Source: Bigelowiella natans CCMP2755 (taxonomy: Eukaryota; Cercozoa; Chlorarachniophyceae). From it: 64,000 bases of DNA. Position numbers and translations under genes: made by a program. Shown here in pieces: positions 49,860 through 61,613 of the stretch (its first letter is position 1; every line of letters starts with the position of its first letter). The notes beneath the pieces are model-generated. The model was not told the DNA's origin. It saw only the letters and a list, made by a program, of their open reading frames with translations, and searched no databases. The stretch spans positions 105,001 through 169,000 of the forward strand of contig ADNK01000313.1 in assembly GCA_000320545.1 (NCBI GenBank), read 5' to 3'.

Positions 49860-51138
49860 TGCCAACCAACTGTCCGCTCACGTTTATATATAAGATCACA
49901 TTCAAATAGCACTGCCTCAAACTCACCAGCATGTAGGGCACGTTTGCTGCTTGATCTTCTTCTGCCGTTCTGCTGCAGCTTCTAATTCCTCTCTTATTTG
50001 CGCAACCAGGAAGAAGAAGAGAGCAGTGAAACGTCGTCGTCTTTGTCCATGCTGGAGTTGGAAGGACCAACAGCATCGAAGGGATCATCCGCATCATCAG
50101 CCGCGGGAGGGGCAGCAGTATCGACGCAGCCAGGAAATAAGCACATTCTTCATACAGATTCCGGCAGTACCAGTAGTAGCTGTAGCTGGGCTCGGAGGAG
50201 GAGGAGGAGGCGAGGGGGGAGGGGGAGGGGGAGGGATGGTAGCAATGTGACTTCGCTAGTAGAACCCTATGCAGAGATCAGGGGCAACATGTCGTCAATA
50301 GAAGAGGCCTCTTCAGAGGCGAGAGAACACGGCGGCAGCAGCAGTGGCGTTGGCGTGAGAGAAGAAGACGTAACGATGGAGGACGTTGCAGTCTACGGAA
50401 GAGCAAGACGAAAGGAAGGAACCCGATCACGCTCCAACGATGAAATGATGATGAAAATGATGATGATGATGATGATGAAAAAGAACACAACTGCAGTTGA
50501 AAATACTGCCCCCCCCGCTGCGGCATCGACGGCTACTTGGAAGAAGTTCCAAATTTTCACAAAATTAAACCTGAACAGGCTCAGCAAGCAGCAGCAACAG
50601 CAGCAACCACCTGGACTTCAGCAATCTTCTTTCTCAGAGATGCGAACTATGAGGCGAAATCAACATCATGACAGGCAACAGAGGCTGTATAGACGCTTCC
50701 TGAACTATTTCTACTTCAAACTTGCCCCCCCTGTGAAGGAGAAGGCCATCCCCAACCCAGCTAGAATGGGAGAGAGTACGTAGCATAGGACGGAATGAAT
50801 ACGAAATGTTGGCGGTTCAGAGTGCATTAACTCTATGCTTACCAGAAACGTGTGGCAACAGCTTAGTGGAGTTTGGTAGCACAGATGAAGACGGCAGCGA
50901 TGGTCGGAACGAATGGTGTCGATGGACGCATTATACATCCAACGATGCGCAAGAAATGGATGATCTCGCAGTGTCAGGCATCTGGCCTTTCTCTAGGACC
51001 ATGTCTGATAGATTTTTGGGATGCTCTTTTGGAATATTAGTATCTACCCCCTCTTGTTTGAGCCCGATGAAGCAAGTTTTGGAAAATGAATATTTAATAT
51101 TGTATCATAATATAGGAACACGAAATTTTACATCGTAA
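42566..51138 (+). CDS. ABHD4/5-type alpha/beta hydrolase with a very long low-complexity C-terminal region
   Basis: At least 20 small exons, including 42566-42824, 43014-43061, 43199-43317, 43888-43960, 44120-44159, 44339-44392, 44585-44649, 44763-44831, 45150-45191, 45578-45648, 45957-45998, from 46240, 46730-46792, 47493-47530, 47834-47889, about 48047-48102, 48421-48464, from 48769, 50010-50775 and 50846-51138. Family features in order: GNGRSLHTAEG, YGAGLGFFFRNY, YHVYAVDLLGWGLSSRP, nucleophile elbow GHSFGG, acid IYGRHDWMDW, and histidine IEEAGHHAYLDQPHEFN. This is the ABHD4/ABHD5 (CGI-58) pattern: a lysophospholipid or N-acyl lipid hydrolase, or a lipase co-activator at lipid droplets. Serine is present in the elbow, as in ABHD4, unlike animal ABHD5. 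Joins around 46330-46730 and 47331-47493 are unresolved. The tail after 48800 is His/Thr/Ser/Arg-rich and continues in phase to 51138, but could be a separate gene. Confidence 0.75.
43621..43685. repeat. (GT)n microsatellite
   Basis: In an intron of the ABHD-like gene. Confidence 0.95.
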
Positions 51139-51824
51139 CGGCGTGCACTTGTCTATATAAAAATGTTTATATTACGTTGCATGAGAACGATGCTATGTAA
51201 AGACAACGTACGTAGGTAGGCTACATATATGTATGTTTGCATGTATAGGTATTATTATCAAAATACATCGTCAGAGATCTACGTAATGATAACTCCGTTA
51301 TTGACTTGCTGGACAGTGCATCTCTCTTACGCCAAGCGTTGCTGAGGCATTCAAGCTCGTCCAAGATCGAATCATAAGTAATTCAACTGCCGTGACGCGC
51401 AGCAGCGCAAGCTCATTGTATAGGAATCGTTTTTGGTGCATTTCATTGCTGCATTCGATTCATCATGCAAATATTTGCTGGATCAGTTCACAAAGCAGTC
51501 TCGGGTGAGCTGCTCGCCCAGCTGTTGCTGGTGCTGCAGCGTGCTGAAGGTGGTGATATGCATGTGCTTACTATTCTAGTACATTACGCGGCGAGCTAGC
51601 AGCTGACTAGCAGGTACAAAGATATGTACATCATGATAACAGGCAGGACCACATATCCACCTTGACCATTGATCGAATGCTAAATAGTTATGATATGCTG
51701 CACATAACATGTAATGTGTGTAAAATAAGTTGCTTTACTGCTGTACGTTGCATCTCTAGATCTGCCGCGTGTGTTGTTGGGCTTTCCACAGAAAGATGTA
51801 TGACACTTATACACACGCTCATAC

Positions 51825-51869
<45 letters not shown>

Positions 51870-51961
51870 CATTATTTCCAATAAGATGGACAGCCATCGA
51901 CAAATTCCCATAGATGCATTAGACCCAGCTGATTATGGTTTTGCTGTATCAGCTTACTGAT
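51139..51961. other. tail-to-tail spacer
   Basis: Gap between the 3' ends of the ABHD-like gene (+) and PLRG1 (-). It contains CTAG/GCTAGC/CGTACG words (51200-51610) and a TA run at about 51829-51867. No gene was recognised. Confidence 0.6.
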
Positions 51962-53887
51962 CTAGAACCTTCTTTGGCTCCGAGAAGGCTTCCAGTTAAG
52001 TGGGTGGGTTTCTGGCGTAGCCTTTTCGTCTTCTTTCCACACCTAATGTTGGTAAATCAGATTTACGATCTTTCGAGGAATCGGTGAATTACTAACAGTA
52101 TAGTTGAAAACAAGCATATCCCCCCCCCGTCCCCCCGATACTAGAGCGAAATATATGTGTAGCGGAAGGCACCTTGATTGACTTGTCCGCTTCGCAGGTG
52201 AATAGTCGAGAGCCGGTCATGTCGAAAGCCATTGCGTAAACGCCATTTTCACTATCTAGGGACCCAGGCTGTGGGGTTATCTTGGTATCTTGGAAACACC
52301 ACCCCGACTTCCAATCCCAAAACTTGAGAGTGCCGTTATCAGCGCCTGATACCAGCACGTTATCCTTATTGATTGCGATGGAATTAACTATCGCGTCGTG
52401 GCCGGATATGTTCCTCATGAACACCCCATCTGGGCACTTCCAGACTTTGAGGTTGTCCGCCGCCCCGGTGCAGAACGTGTACTCCTTCGGGTGGATGAGA
52501 AGGCCTCGGACCGACTTCTTGTGGTTCGTTAGAGTTGCGTGCGTTGCCCCCTTGGTCAGATCCCACAAGCGGACCGTGTTGTCGTGGCTTCCTGTTATTA
52601 CCTGCGGCTTTGCCCCTTGTACCCCCAAGGAGCTCACGCAATGCGTGTGCCCGCCGAGGACCATGGCTTCCGCTTTTGTGCGGATGTCCCAAACTCGGGC
52701 AACACTATCACGACCCCCGGTGATAAGTAGATCCTGTGTCGGATGGACAGCACAGCAGAACACTCCCGAGAGGTGCCCGTGATAATTTCGGACGACCTTG
52801 TTCTGTTCCAAGTCCCAACCTGATAGCGGACAAATTTTGACAAAAGTTGTGTGTCATTCATTAATGGATTTAGTAGAAGTCGGCCTTATTATTTTTTTTA
52901 AAGAACAATTCTAGTTATTACATTTTACAAGCTTGTCGTTTCCCACAGAGAAAAGGTAGGGATACTTGTGGCTTACTGCCAGGCCCATTACGGTGTTGAT
53001 GTGGCCTGTGAGGGTGAGCTTCAGCGTTCCTGATGCCACGTCCCATATCTTTTTGAAATAACATAGAAGGGGGAAAATATAACTTAGTTGTTGACCCTGA
53101 TTTTGTGATGGAACAGCTGTTATTGCTATTTCTACCAATACCTTAATGGTACGATCTGCAGATCCTGTGGCAAACCATTCGTTTGTCGGGTCAACGGCTA
53201 TGGAGCGAACCCATCCCAAGTGCCCAGAAATCACACGCATCAATTTCCAGGGTGCGTGCCATTCGGGCTTCTTCATCCTCTTAGATCTAGCTTTGAGAAT
53301 AAGTTGCTGATGAGCTGTGTATTTCTTAATCATTCCGCCACCGACAGCCCCTGCTTTGTGGGCAGGAGGTCCCTTATATTCAACCAGCGCTCCTGCAGAT
53401 CTTTTCGACCTACCCGCAACATTCAAAATTAGATAAATTTGAAGATTGTGTGTGCAAATATTTATCACCCCGGGCGACTGGCTGCGCTCTCGATCATCTT
53501 ATCCATCTCCACATCATCCGCATCTTCCACTTTAACTTCTGTCTTCTCGGTGTCCTCCGCTCCTGCACTATTGGCTACCTTCGCCTTCTTTCGGGGAGGC
53601 TGTCGCTTGGGTGGAGGCATCATTTTCACATGTGCATATTCATCTCCTATCTTGATCGCGAGTCGTGCCTGTCGACTAACAAAACAAATATGTGGTTAAT
53701 TTTGCATCACCATGATGAAATGCAAGCAGCAGTGCCGACTATCTTAGTCCGCAACTTTCTCCCTGAAACATTACCTTTCGGAGTGTGAAAGATCGCGAAG
53801 CGGATAGTTAGCAAGGAACATCTTTTTTGTGTTGAGAATGCTATCATATATGCGCTTCTCCAGGTCGATCCTGTCCAGGTCCGCCAT
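51962..53887 (-). CDS. PLRG1: pleiotropic regulator 1 homologue, spliceosomal WD40 protein
   Basis: Six exons, 53887-53775, 53675-53469, 53409-53142, 53048-52922, 52819-52173, 52042-51962, join in phase to 480 residues. The N-terminal about 150 residues are charged ([11 protein letters not shown] may be a nuclear signal). From [20 protein letters not shown] onward there are seven WD40 repeats with the PLRG1 pattern, including [52 protein letters not shown] and [18 protein letters not shown]. The C-terminus [19 protein letters not shown] is characteristic. PLRG1/Prp46/PRL1 is a component of the Prp19-associated (NTC) complex needed for pre-mRNA splicing, in the nucleus. This is consistent with the intron density here. 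Human PLRG1 is 514 residues; the difference lies at the N-terminus. Confidence 0.95.
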
Positions 53888-54362
53888 TTTTCGATAAGTC
53901 CGCAATGTGAATGTCCCTTCTCACTTTCCAAGACTTTCTCCGTTTTTTTCATGACGCAGACATCATACGCTTTACGTTCACTGATATTTAGGGAAAAGCG
54001 CAGTCGGCGTGCTTTTTAACATGGCAAAGAGTATCTACGACAATCAATGTTTCCGCCCTGGATTCTACTGGGATATTATACCTCATATTTCGAAATTTTC
54101 TTGACCAGATCGCACATTACAGGGCAACAAAGCCAACATACCCGTAATTAAGACTCGCAGGTGCGTGTCTACCCCCTCCTGGGTTATTTGGATTTCACAG
54201 CTGCTGTTGGCTGCTGCTGGAATATTCATCCGCTTCCCGGGATTTAGTAGGCTTCGAACGCCTTATTTTCAGTTCTTCCTATCCTGCGTAAGGGCGAAAA
54301 AGCTATATAAGAGGGAACCAAATTAGGAGGAAAAGTATGGACCGAACTCAAGAAAGAGTCGA
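53888..54362. promoter_or_regulatory. head-to-head intergenic region
   Basis: A 475-bp gap separates the starts of PLRG1 (-) and the FtsJ-like gene (+). A TATA-like stretch (agctatataagagggaacc, about 54300-54318) lies some 45-60 bases upstream of the plus-strand ATG. Confidence 0.4.
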
Positions 54363-55709
54363 ATGAATCCTAGTACTGGTGCGACTAGGAAACAAGAGTC
54401 TGCTCCTCAGCCATCAAAAAAGCGAAAAGTTGAAACGAGGAAGATAGTGCTGAATCCCCCTCCCCGGTTTCAGCCCGATGGCATCTTGACTGTTCAGACA
54501 AGACAAAAGCAGCGAATAGAATGTTTCCTGAAGGAACACGAAGACTTCAAAAGGCTGAAGGTACATGTTATCCCTACTCCAAAGGAACCGCATCTTATCT
54601 TCTTCCAAACTGGAGGAGATGTCTTAGACGTTCTGAAAACGCTTAAGAGTCACTATTACGCAGCACGCCATGTTCACGGTGTCCACGTTGTACAGGGATC
54701 TCATACAGAATTGTCGGAAGCGGTCAAGAAACTCATGGGGATCTCACTAGAGAGCAAAGACAAAGCAAAGAAGCAAAAACGACAGTTTAGGATATTTTCC
54801 TTTCCAAAAAAACTCTCGGGGGAAGTTGTCAAGCTGGTTGACGAAGAGAATCTCGACCTTAAAGATAACACACACAACGCTTACATTGTTTATGCATATT
54901 GGAGATATCACTATGGGTTAGTAGAAAGAAATGAGGTATTATTAAATTGGCACGGAGAGACGAGTGCAAAACTTCTCCCTGCAACAATCACGATATCTAG
55001 AGCATATCATAAAATCGCCGAAGTCATGAGCGACCCGAAAAACGGCCCATTCTATCTCCCTGCCCTTGAAGCTCATCCATCATCATCATTATCACCACCA
55101 TCTTTATGTGATTCTAGTGTAAGCTGCTCTGGATACTTAGAATCACATGGAACCGCAAAATCTTCGGCCGATAGTGAAATAAAGTCATGCTCAGAAGCGA
55201 ACGATGTGGGGGAGGTGGTGAAGATAATAAGATTCCGGGCACTCGATATTGGCGCCTCTCCAGGAGGATGGTCATCGTTTCTTGCTTCAAGAGGCGGTAG
55301 GGTATTGGCATTAGATCCTGGAAATCTTCAGCTTTCCCCAGAGCTGCATCAGTGCCACAAATTGATCACGCATGTGCCAAAGCTTTCCTTGAACGCGGAC
55401 GCGGAAATGAAAGAGCATGGTCCATTTGATTTGATTGTGTGCGATGCGAATATTCCTCCAATTGATTGTTGCGAAATGATCATGAATGTGTCAAAACTGC
55501 AAGGAGTCATGAAGGAAAAATCTAGAATAATGATTACCTTCAAGATGCACAAAAAGAAGAAAACCGACAAGGGAATTCGACAGAAAGCTATTCGAATTCT
55601 GCAACAAGGCTTTCATATCCATCGCTCCTATCATCTTTTCAGCAATAGTCACCGTGAGTGGACCGTTTTGGCCATCAAAAACTGCCTCAAAGAAAACATT
55701 GACACGTAA
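54363..55709 (+). CDS. FtsJ-like SAM-dependent methyltransferase
   Basis: A single intronless frame of 448 residues, unusual in this window. The N-terminus is basic (KKRKVETRK could be a nuclear signal). Residues about 20-240 are unrecognised. A Rossmann methyltransferase follows: motif I in ALDIGASPGGWSSFLASRGG, LALDPG for the acidic loop, FDLIVCDANIPP for motif IV, and IMITFKMHKKKK with a lysine in the FtsJ position. The DxGASPGGWSxxL signature is that of the FtsJ/RrmJ ribose 2'-O-methyltransferase family (rRNA, tRNA or mRNA cap). The substrate cannot be told from sequence. A serine-rich insert (about residues 240-285) lies just before motif I. Confidence 0.85.
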   Translation: MNPSTGATRKQESAPQPSKKRKVETRKIVLNPPPRFQPDGILTVQTRQKQRIECFLKEHEDFKRLKVHVIPTPKEPHLIFFQTGGDVLDVLKTLKSHYYAARHVHGVHVVQGSHTELSEAVKKLMGISLESKDKAKKQKRQFRIFSFPKKLSGEVVKLVDEENLDLKDNTHNAYIVYAYWRYHYGLVERNEVLLNWHGETSAKLLPATITISRAYHKIAEVMSDPKNGPFYLPALEAHPSSSLSPPSLCDSSVSCSGYLESHGTAKSSADSEIKSCSEANDVGEVVKIIRFRALDIGASPGGWSSFLASRGGRVLALDPGNLQLSPELHQCHKLITHVPKLSLNADAEMKEHGPFDLIVCDANIPPIDCCEMIMNVSKLQGVMKEKSRIMITFKMHKKKKTDKGIRQKAIRILQQGFHIHRSYHLFSNSHREWTVLAIKNCLKENIDT

Positions 55710-57861
55710 TAGACGAAGGATTGCATCCTCTCACAGCGAAGCACAGACGCACAGACTTTGGATCGACACGCAAACAGCGAAGCGACGATGCCCGCGCTCG
55801 TGCCTGCATCGCATGCCAGTAGCTAGCACGTGCAGCTGTGTGGACATTGCACTTGCACTCGCATCTGGTTGCTGCTGTCGTGTCGGAGTGCAGGTCTGGA
55901 GACGTAGTCTAGCGGTGTCCATGTGCAAAGTCGCTGTCGCACACACCAGTGTGAGGGGGGCGTGCGCAGCGTGCACGCACGTGCAGTGCAGTGACACGAT
56001 GGGTTTGCGCAGCTCAATGACCAGCTGTCTTAGCTGCTAGCTAGCTCACAACTTGATGAAACCCCGCACATGACAGGTTGCGTGGGTTTGCAATGGAATT
56101 TTGCACAATCCTTTTTCCTGCATTCTGGTTGCCGAGAAAACTCACTTTTTGTGAGCAGAACGTGCGCGTTTCATCAAGTTGTGCTGGTGTGCTGCCAATG
56201 CGATGCACAAAATGATGTCTAGGTGTGTCACATGGCAGCGCAATGAAAGCACCTTGCACCTGACACCACAATGCCAAAGTGTGCTGCCACTCTTGGCTTG
56301 CGGCTTTCTGCCAGGCTAGCAGGGCTGCCAATGCTGCGCTGGTCGCTCGTTCGCCTCGCAAGAACAAAACGATGCAATGTGCGCACGTGTGTGGCATCGC
56401 ACTGCTAGATTGTGCCATTCCGTGCACTGCACAACAATGACACTGCGTCTGAGAGTCAATTCCTGCTGCGCGTGTTGGGCGGAATTGTTCTCCAAGTCAC
56501 AACGACAAGTCGTGGGGGCGGGAGGGGGCTTCCACATGCAAGGCGTCCTTGCCAATTTCAACAAGGCAAAGTTGCAATCCCCGTCGCTTGGTGGTGCGAA
56601 GGGGAAGGCTGCATCACGTTGTTGCAGCAAAACGAAGCTCAGGTAGTCGGCACGGTGCACAGGGACTTTGACTTGTCAACTGAGCACGTTCAAATGGTTC
56701 ATGAGGCCGTGCGCGGTTGGAAGGGGGCTGGGGGGGGGCGGACCAGTGTGCCTTCTGTGATTTCTTTTCCAGGGTCTCAGAAAGGAAGAAAGAAAGAAAC
56801 GTGATGATCGACCACATTTCCAAAGTGTTGCATGACACTTGCAAAGCACGAAACGCGTGCCTCGAGCTGAAATTTCAACGTGGAGCACGCTGTTTGTGAG
56901 TGATGGAAAATTGGGATGAATCTTTTTTTTTTTGAAAACTTTTTGTCAGTCACCAGTTGTCCATGAACAGTGACTTCGGCAATGATGATGATGATTTTCT
57001 TAGGTAGTTTCATGTTGTTAATTGGTTCGGCTCTGGATGTTTGTGGTGGAACGAACACCTTGCTGAAATTCCCCCTGGCCGGAGAGACCATGAGTGTCCT
57101 TCAGTGTCTGAGTGTGTCCGAAGGCCATTTGTCTCTTAGAATTCCGAAGGTGTCCGAATATATCCAAGATATGTCCAAATGTGTCCGAAGATTATTGAAA
57201 CTTGACGGTTGCGTGTTTGATGATCGACTGGCAACAACAACAACAATAGCAACAGCAACAACAACAACAACAACAACCAAGAAGAACTACGAGATAGAGC
57301 TGGCTCGTAGTGTAGTGTGCAAAAGTCAAAAGTTGGAAGAGGAGAAGGAAAGAGGAAGAAGGAGGACAAGGTAGTAGATAATCCAAACGCGATGTGTGTG
57401 CCAACTCATCCTCCCCCCAATCCAATCCCGATGCCCCCCATATTTCTTCCCCTTTAATGTTACGACGAGTTGTAAATTTAGATTAGCTGTACCTTCAAAC
57501 GGCATGACTCCTTATTCAAGGATCTGGACATAGATTTGTTGCATTGTCGCTAACACGCACCTGAGACGTGTGATTATACGAGTTCGCCAACTCGATCCTG
57601 AATCTTGTTTTTATTGGAACTAATCGCTCCGATCTATTCGTGTTTTTGTTCGCGTATCTATTTTTTATCAAAAAATCGTCCGACCCACTCCAATTTTTGT
57701 ATTTTTGGAGATTAATTATCCGGAAGCCTGCTGTTGTGCGACTACTTGGTAGCAAATTGCAGCTACTCAGCGTCCTGGTACCTTGATCGCCTAACTTGAA
57801 ATCCTACTTCACAAGACGCAGATTCAGACTCCCTATCAACAAAATATCTTCTTTACTTAAT
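55710..57861. other. long tandem-gene spacer of distinct composition
   Basis: Between two plus-strand genes. From about 55740 to 56900 the sequence is rich in GTGCA/TGCAC words and G+C, unlike other spacers. It holds the inverted repeat at 56047-56183 and open frames without recognisable family (56377-56804). From 57090 to 57190 a TGTCCGAAG-like word recurs. The composition suggests an old insertion, but no transposase or target duplication was seen. Confidence 0.5.
56047..56183. repeat. 16-bp perfect inverted repeat with about 105-bp loop
   Basis: CACAACTTGATGAAAC at 56047-56062 is repeated exactly as its reverse complement at 56168-56183. Inside it lies a smaller dyad (CTCACTTTTTGTGAG, around 56141-56155). 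It could fold as a long hairpin or mark the ends of a small element. Confidence 0.85.
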
Positions 57862-58904
57862 ATGGCGGATCCGCAGGTACAGCAAAACAGAAATTCATTT
57901 GTAGACATGATGCAACATTCTTTTGTTGTAGGTACGTTCAAGTTCAGACGATTTCGAACATGTTGAAGCTATTCACGATGACGAAGACTCCACGGTTGAT
58001 TGACTCTTTTAGTATCCCCGGATGATTGATGATGCTTGCTTCATCCCCCAATTAACCCGTAAAATGAAATCAAAGACTTAGTCTTTTGGAAACACAGGAC
58101 GATGAAAGGGAGCAGAAGTCTAAAGAAGAAAAGTCATCAAAGATAACCCACCGAAAGGTATCTCTAAATATTATTTACATCTTCTATCTGTGGTGTCGCA
58201 TAGAGGTTTAGTCTTGCGTTCTGTTACGCACAACAATGAGAAACAGTAAATCAATCAAAATGGACAGGAAGCTACTATTTTTATCAATCATTTGATTTTG
58301 CAGTATATACTGAAAAAATTATGCGAATCCCTTCCCCCCCTCCTTTCTTCTTTGCCTTTGGAGCTATACATGTGCATTACTTCTATACTTCCTCTTTGGA
58401 GATCCTCTTTTCTGCTGGTAGATATGATACGATAATATGACGCAATGGCAGGTTGTTTCTCGCGAGAAGGAGGGCGACAGCATGGATATTACTCGCATGA
58501 TGAAGGGGATAACGGGAAATTTGCATCAATCGGCCGCCACGGTAAGTACTACATAGGGCGGCACATATCGTGTGAGCGAATTTGATTAACTCTCTGAACG
58601 CGTGCCTTGATCTCAGCCGCAGTGGGTGAAACGTTACATAAAGAAAGCGGAGCCGATGATACCGATCGTTGCACAGGTTTTAGCTAGATATATCACAGCA
58701 ACATGCACACAATATCCAGGCGTATGACAGCCCATCATCCTCTTCTCTAATTCTCTCCTGCTCATCATAGGTTTTGCGCATCATTGCCGGTGTTACGAAT
58801 GGGATTGTAAATGCGGTCTTCCCGCTACTCACTGCGGCGAAGGCTAACAAGTTCGATGTGTATCTTCCTGCCATTATTGGGGTCATTATGGTACTACCTC
58901 CATC

Positions 58905-58938
<34 letters not shown>

Positions 58939-60087
58939 TATCGCCATTTTCATCAGCATCATTAGCAGCAGCATCATCACCATCATCGAGCTAGTGTGTA
59001 ATGAATCTCTAATAAAGGAGCATTCTTATTCAAACTCTACTACAATAATAGTAGTAGCAATAATGAAAATAATAGCCACCAACCCAACCCGCATCATCTT
59101 TGTTGCTGCTACTACTACCACTGCTGCTACTGCTACTGCTACTACTTCCACAAGGTATTCTACGGAGGGTCGTTCATGTTTCTCATCGCGGCTGTCGAGG
59201 CATATCGAATCTCCGGATGGTATTTCGCATAGCATACTAGAGGAGGGAGGGGGAGGGCGAATCTATACGTTGCTATGTAGAGGTGGCGCGCGTGTTTGTG
59301 TTTGTGTATGTGTGCGTATGTGCGTGCGTATTCGATTCTTACGACAAGGTAGTGAAGTTGTCATTTATCACTAGGGAGCTGACCGAAAAGTGCTTAAAAG
59401 ATTTGTACCGAAATTATGCAAACGCCGCCGCAGCAGACGCTAAAGATGACGAAGATCTCGCGCAAATCGACGAGAACGACAGCAGGTCGAAGGAGGACAA
59501 GATGAGCGACGAAGAGTATCTTAGCCACAAAATTAGGCTGATCCTTACCGTTGTTAAGCCACAACAGGTAGTCCTCGTATGATGAAAAGGGAGACGACGA
59601 CAACGAGCCAAAGAACTTTCTTCCACCTACCCCTCTCTTAATTTCCATACGATGCAGCCCAGCCCTCCCTTGTTTGGTCATTGCCATGATCCTTCTCGTT
59701 CTCTCTTTTACAATAATAACAGCAACAAAATAATGGGAGATGTATACTAATCTGATGATGATGATGATGATGATAATGATTGCAATGCCGAAAACAGGTT
59801 TTGGACGCCGTGTCAGGCATCACCAGCGGCTTCTTCGCTGTTGTTGCTACCCTCAAGATGAAGTTTGCCGAGGCAGTGACCTTGGGAACCGCAATGGGAC
59901 AGATGTATGAGAAGGTGGTGAAGAAGCTCTTCCTGCATGATCTGCAGCTGGCCGCAGGCAAGTACAAAGAGTGGGTAGCACCATGCCTCAGCTATGCATG
60001 TAAAATCATTGGTATATCTCTTGCATATTCGCTTCAGGTAGTGGCAGTAGTAGCAGTAGAGTAGCAGTAGAGTAGCAGTAGAGTAGC

Positions 60088-60122
<35 letters not shown>

Positions 60123-60167
60123 GCGTGCAATGGTAGATTCACATAGGGGATGAGGACAACAATTGAA

Positions 60168-60235
<68 letters not shown>

Positions 60236-60745
60236 GTGCGTGTGTGGGTGGGTAGGGGTGGGCAGGAGAAGTGCATACATTTAAAGTATCTCCTTTTCAA
60301 ACTGACGTCCTACCTTCTATTCCTTTCCTCGATCAACAGCGCGTGATCTTCGCTTTCTACAGCTCGTTGCGCGGTGCTGACCTGATCGTGATGGCGTTCG
60401 TTGGCATTGTCTCCTCCGTTGGGGAGAGGAAGAGCGCCAAGAAGGGAATGGAGCACGAAACAGACTTCACCTTAATATTCAGCAAGGTGCGAGCGCAAAG
60501 GCGAACAACTAACTCCCCTTAATGGCTCTGATGATGCGCGCTTCCATTGCTTCCAAATAAATTTCTAGGGGTTGATTTGCTGATTCATCGCTTTTTGCTC
60601 GTGTCGTCTTTAGTTTGTCATCGCAAGCTTTGGTTTCGGGAAGCAACTGCTAAGCGGCTTCGCTGTGGGATTTCCCCTGAGCTTTGTTTTGATGCCGTTT
60701 TCTTTCTTGGACTGGTGTATCGGAATGGCGCTTGTCTGGAACTAA
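57862..60745 (+). CDS. unrecognised multi-pass membrane protein
   Basis: Eleven exons join in perfect phase to 394 residues: 57862-57876, 57932-57994, 58098-58157, 58452-58541, 58617-58676, 58771-58890, 59155-59219, 59375-59567, 59798-60037, 60340-60486, 60614-60745. The first about 90 residues are charged and acidic, likely cytosolic. Hydrophobic segments follow: VLRIIAGVTNGIVNAVFPLL, YLPAIIGVIMVFYGGSFMFL, then a charged stretch rich in D/E/K (59400-59530), VLDAVSGITSGFFAVVATLK, ADLIVMAFVGIVSSVG, and a C-terminal pair (LLSGFAVGFPLSFVLMPF, WCIGMALVWN). I do not recognise the family. The clean splicing and strong protein character make it a real gene. Confidence 0.85.
60166..60231. repeat. (GA)n microsatellite following (TAG)n
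   Basis: In the ninth intron of the membrane-protein gene, preceded by a TAG trinucleotide run (about 60085-60121). Confidence 0.95.
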
Positions 60746-60780
60746 CTAGCAGCACAGCAGTGACTACGGGGCAACCGCAG

Positions 60781-60826
<46 letters not shown>

Positions 60827-60971
60827 CAACGACACATCGTTCATCCTGGTTGCTAGGCCAAGATGTGATGATTCTGCTTCATCCACAATACGAAGAAAAA
60901 CTGAGAACACAGCACCCATTGACTCGATCTGGGTGCTTGTGTAAGTGTGATGTGTCAGCGGCAGCAGCAGC

Positions 60972-61026
<55 letters not shown>

Positions 61027-61613
61027 TAATACTTAATTAACAGCGTGTATTGTCCACGCGACACATGTTGTGTTGATGAATGTACGAAGCGCGCGATGAA
61101 AATGCTTTTAGCAGCCCTGCACACATTGTTGCGTTGACGCCCCAACCATTTGCATGTCTGCTATGAGGGCAGGTGAGCGTCGTGCACACCGGCTGCGAGC
61201 TTGTAAGCCGCAAAAAAGATAAGTGTAATCGAACCATGCGAAAAAAAGGCGCACATGGGCGGATGTTATTCATTGTTGTACAAGCGCGCTAGTACGTTAG
61301 TCGATCTAATGAAGGAATGTCATCATCATGCTTACATTGTGAGTGCAAAATTAAGCCGATTACAGTTTGCATGTGCATGCAGTGATTCGACAAGTTTCAT
61401 GAATTGGTCACCACATTAACTGACCGAACAGCTGCACTTGCCGCATATCAATAAATGCGCGCATCATGTTATATCATATTCGCACTGCGTAGATTTGTTC
61501 TTTACACTTAGGGATTTAAATTCCTCATTCAGGTATCCTTTTTCGATATCTCCCCCATATCGCTTTTCTTCTTCTTCTTCTTCAGGTATCTTCTCTGCTA
61601 GTATCTTTGATGC
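60746..61613. other. tail-to-tail spacer with AT and GA microsatellites
   Basis: Between the 3' ends of the membrane-protein gene (+) and the right-edge gene (-). It contains an AT run (about 60785-60822) and a GA run (about 60973-61022). No gene was recognised. CTAG-type palindromes are fewer here than in the other convergent spacers. Confidence 0.5.

Noticed and set aside
49527-49985. Continuous plus-strand coding exon from 49540
   Set aside because: Its acceptor phase does not fit the hydrolase; the shorter exon starting at about 49735 does, so only that part is favoured.
56377-56804. Overlapping plus-strand frames as a transposon-derived gene
   Set aside because: No catalytic motif or family similarity could be seen; composition alone does not support a coding call.
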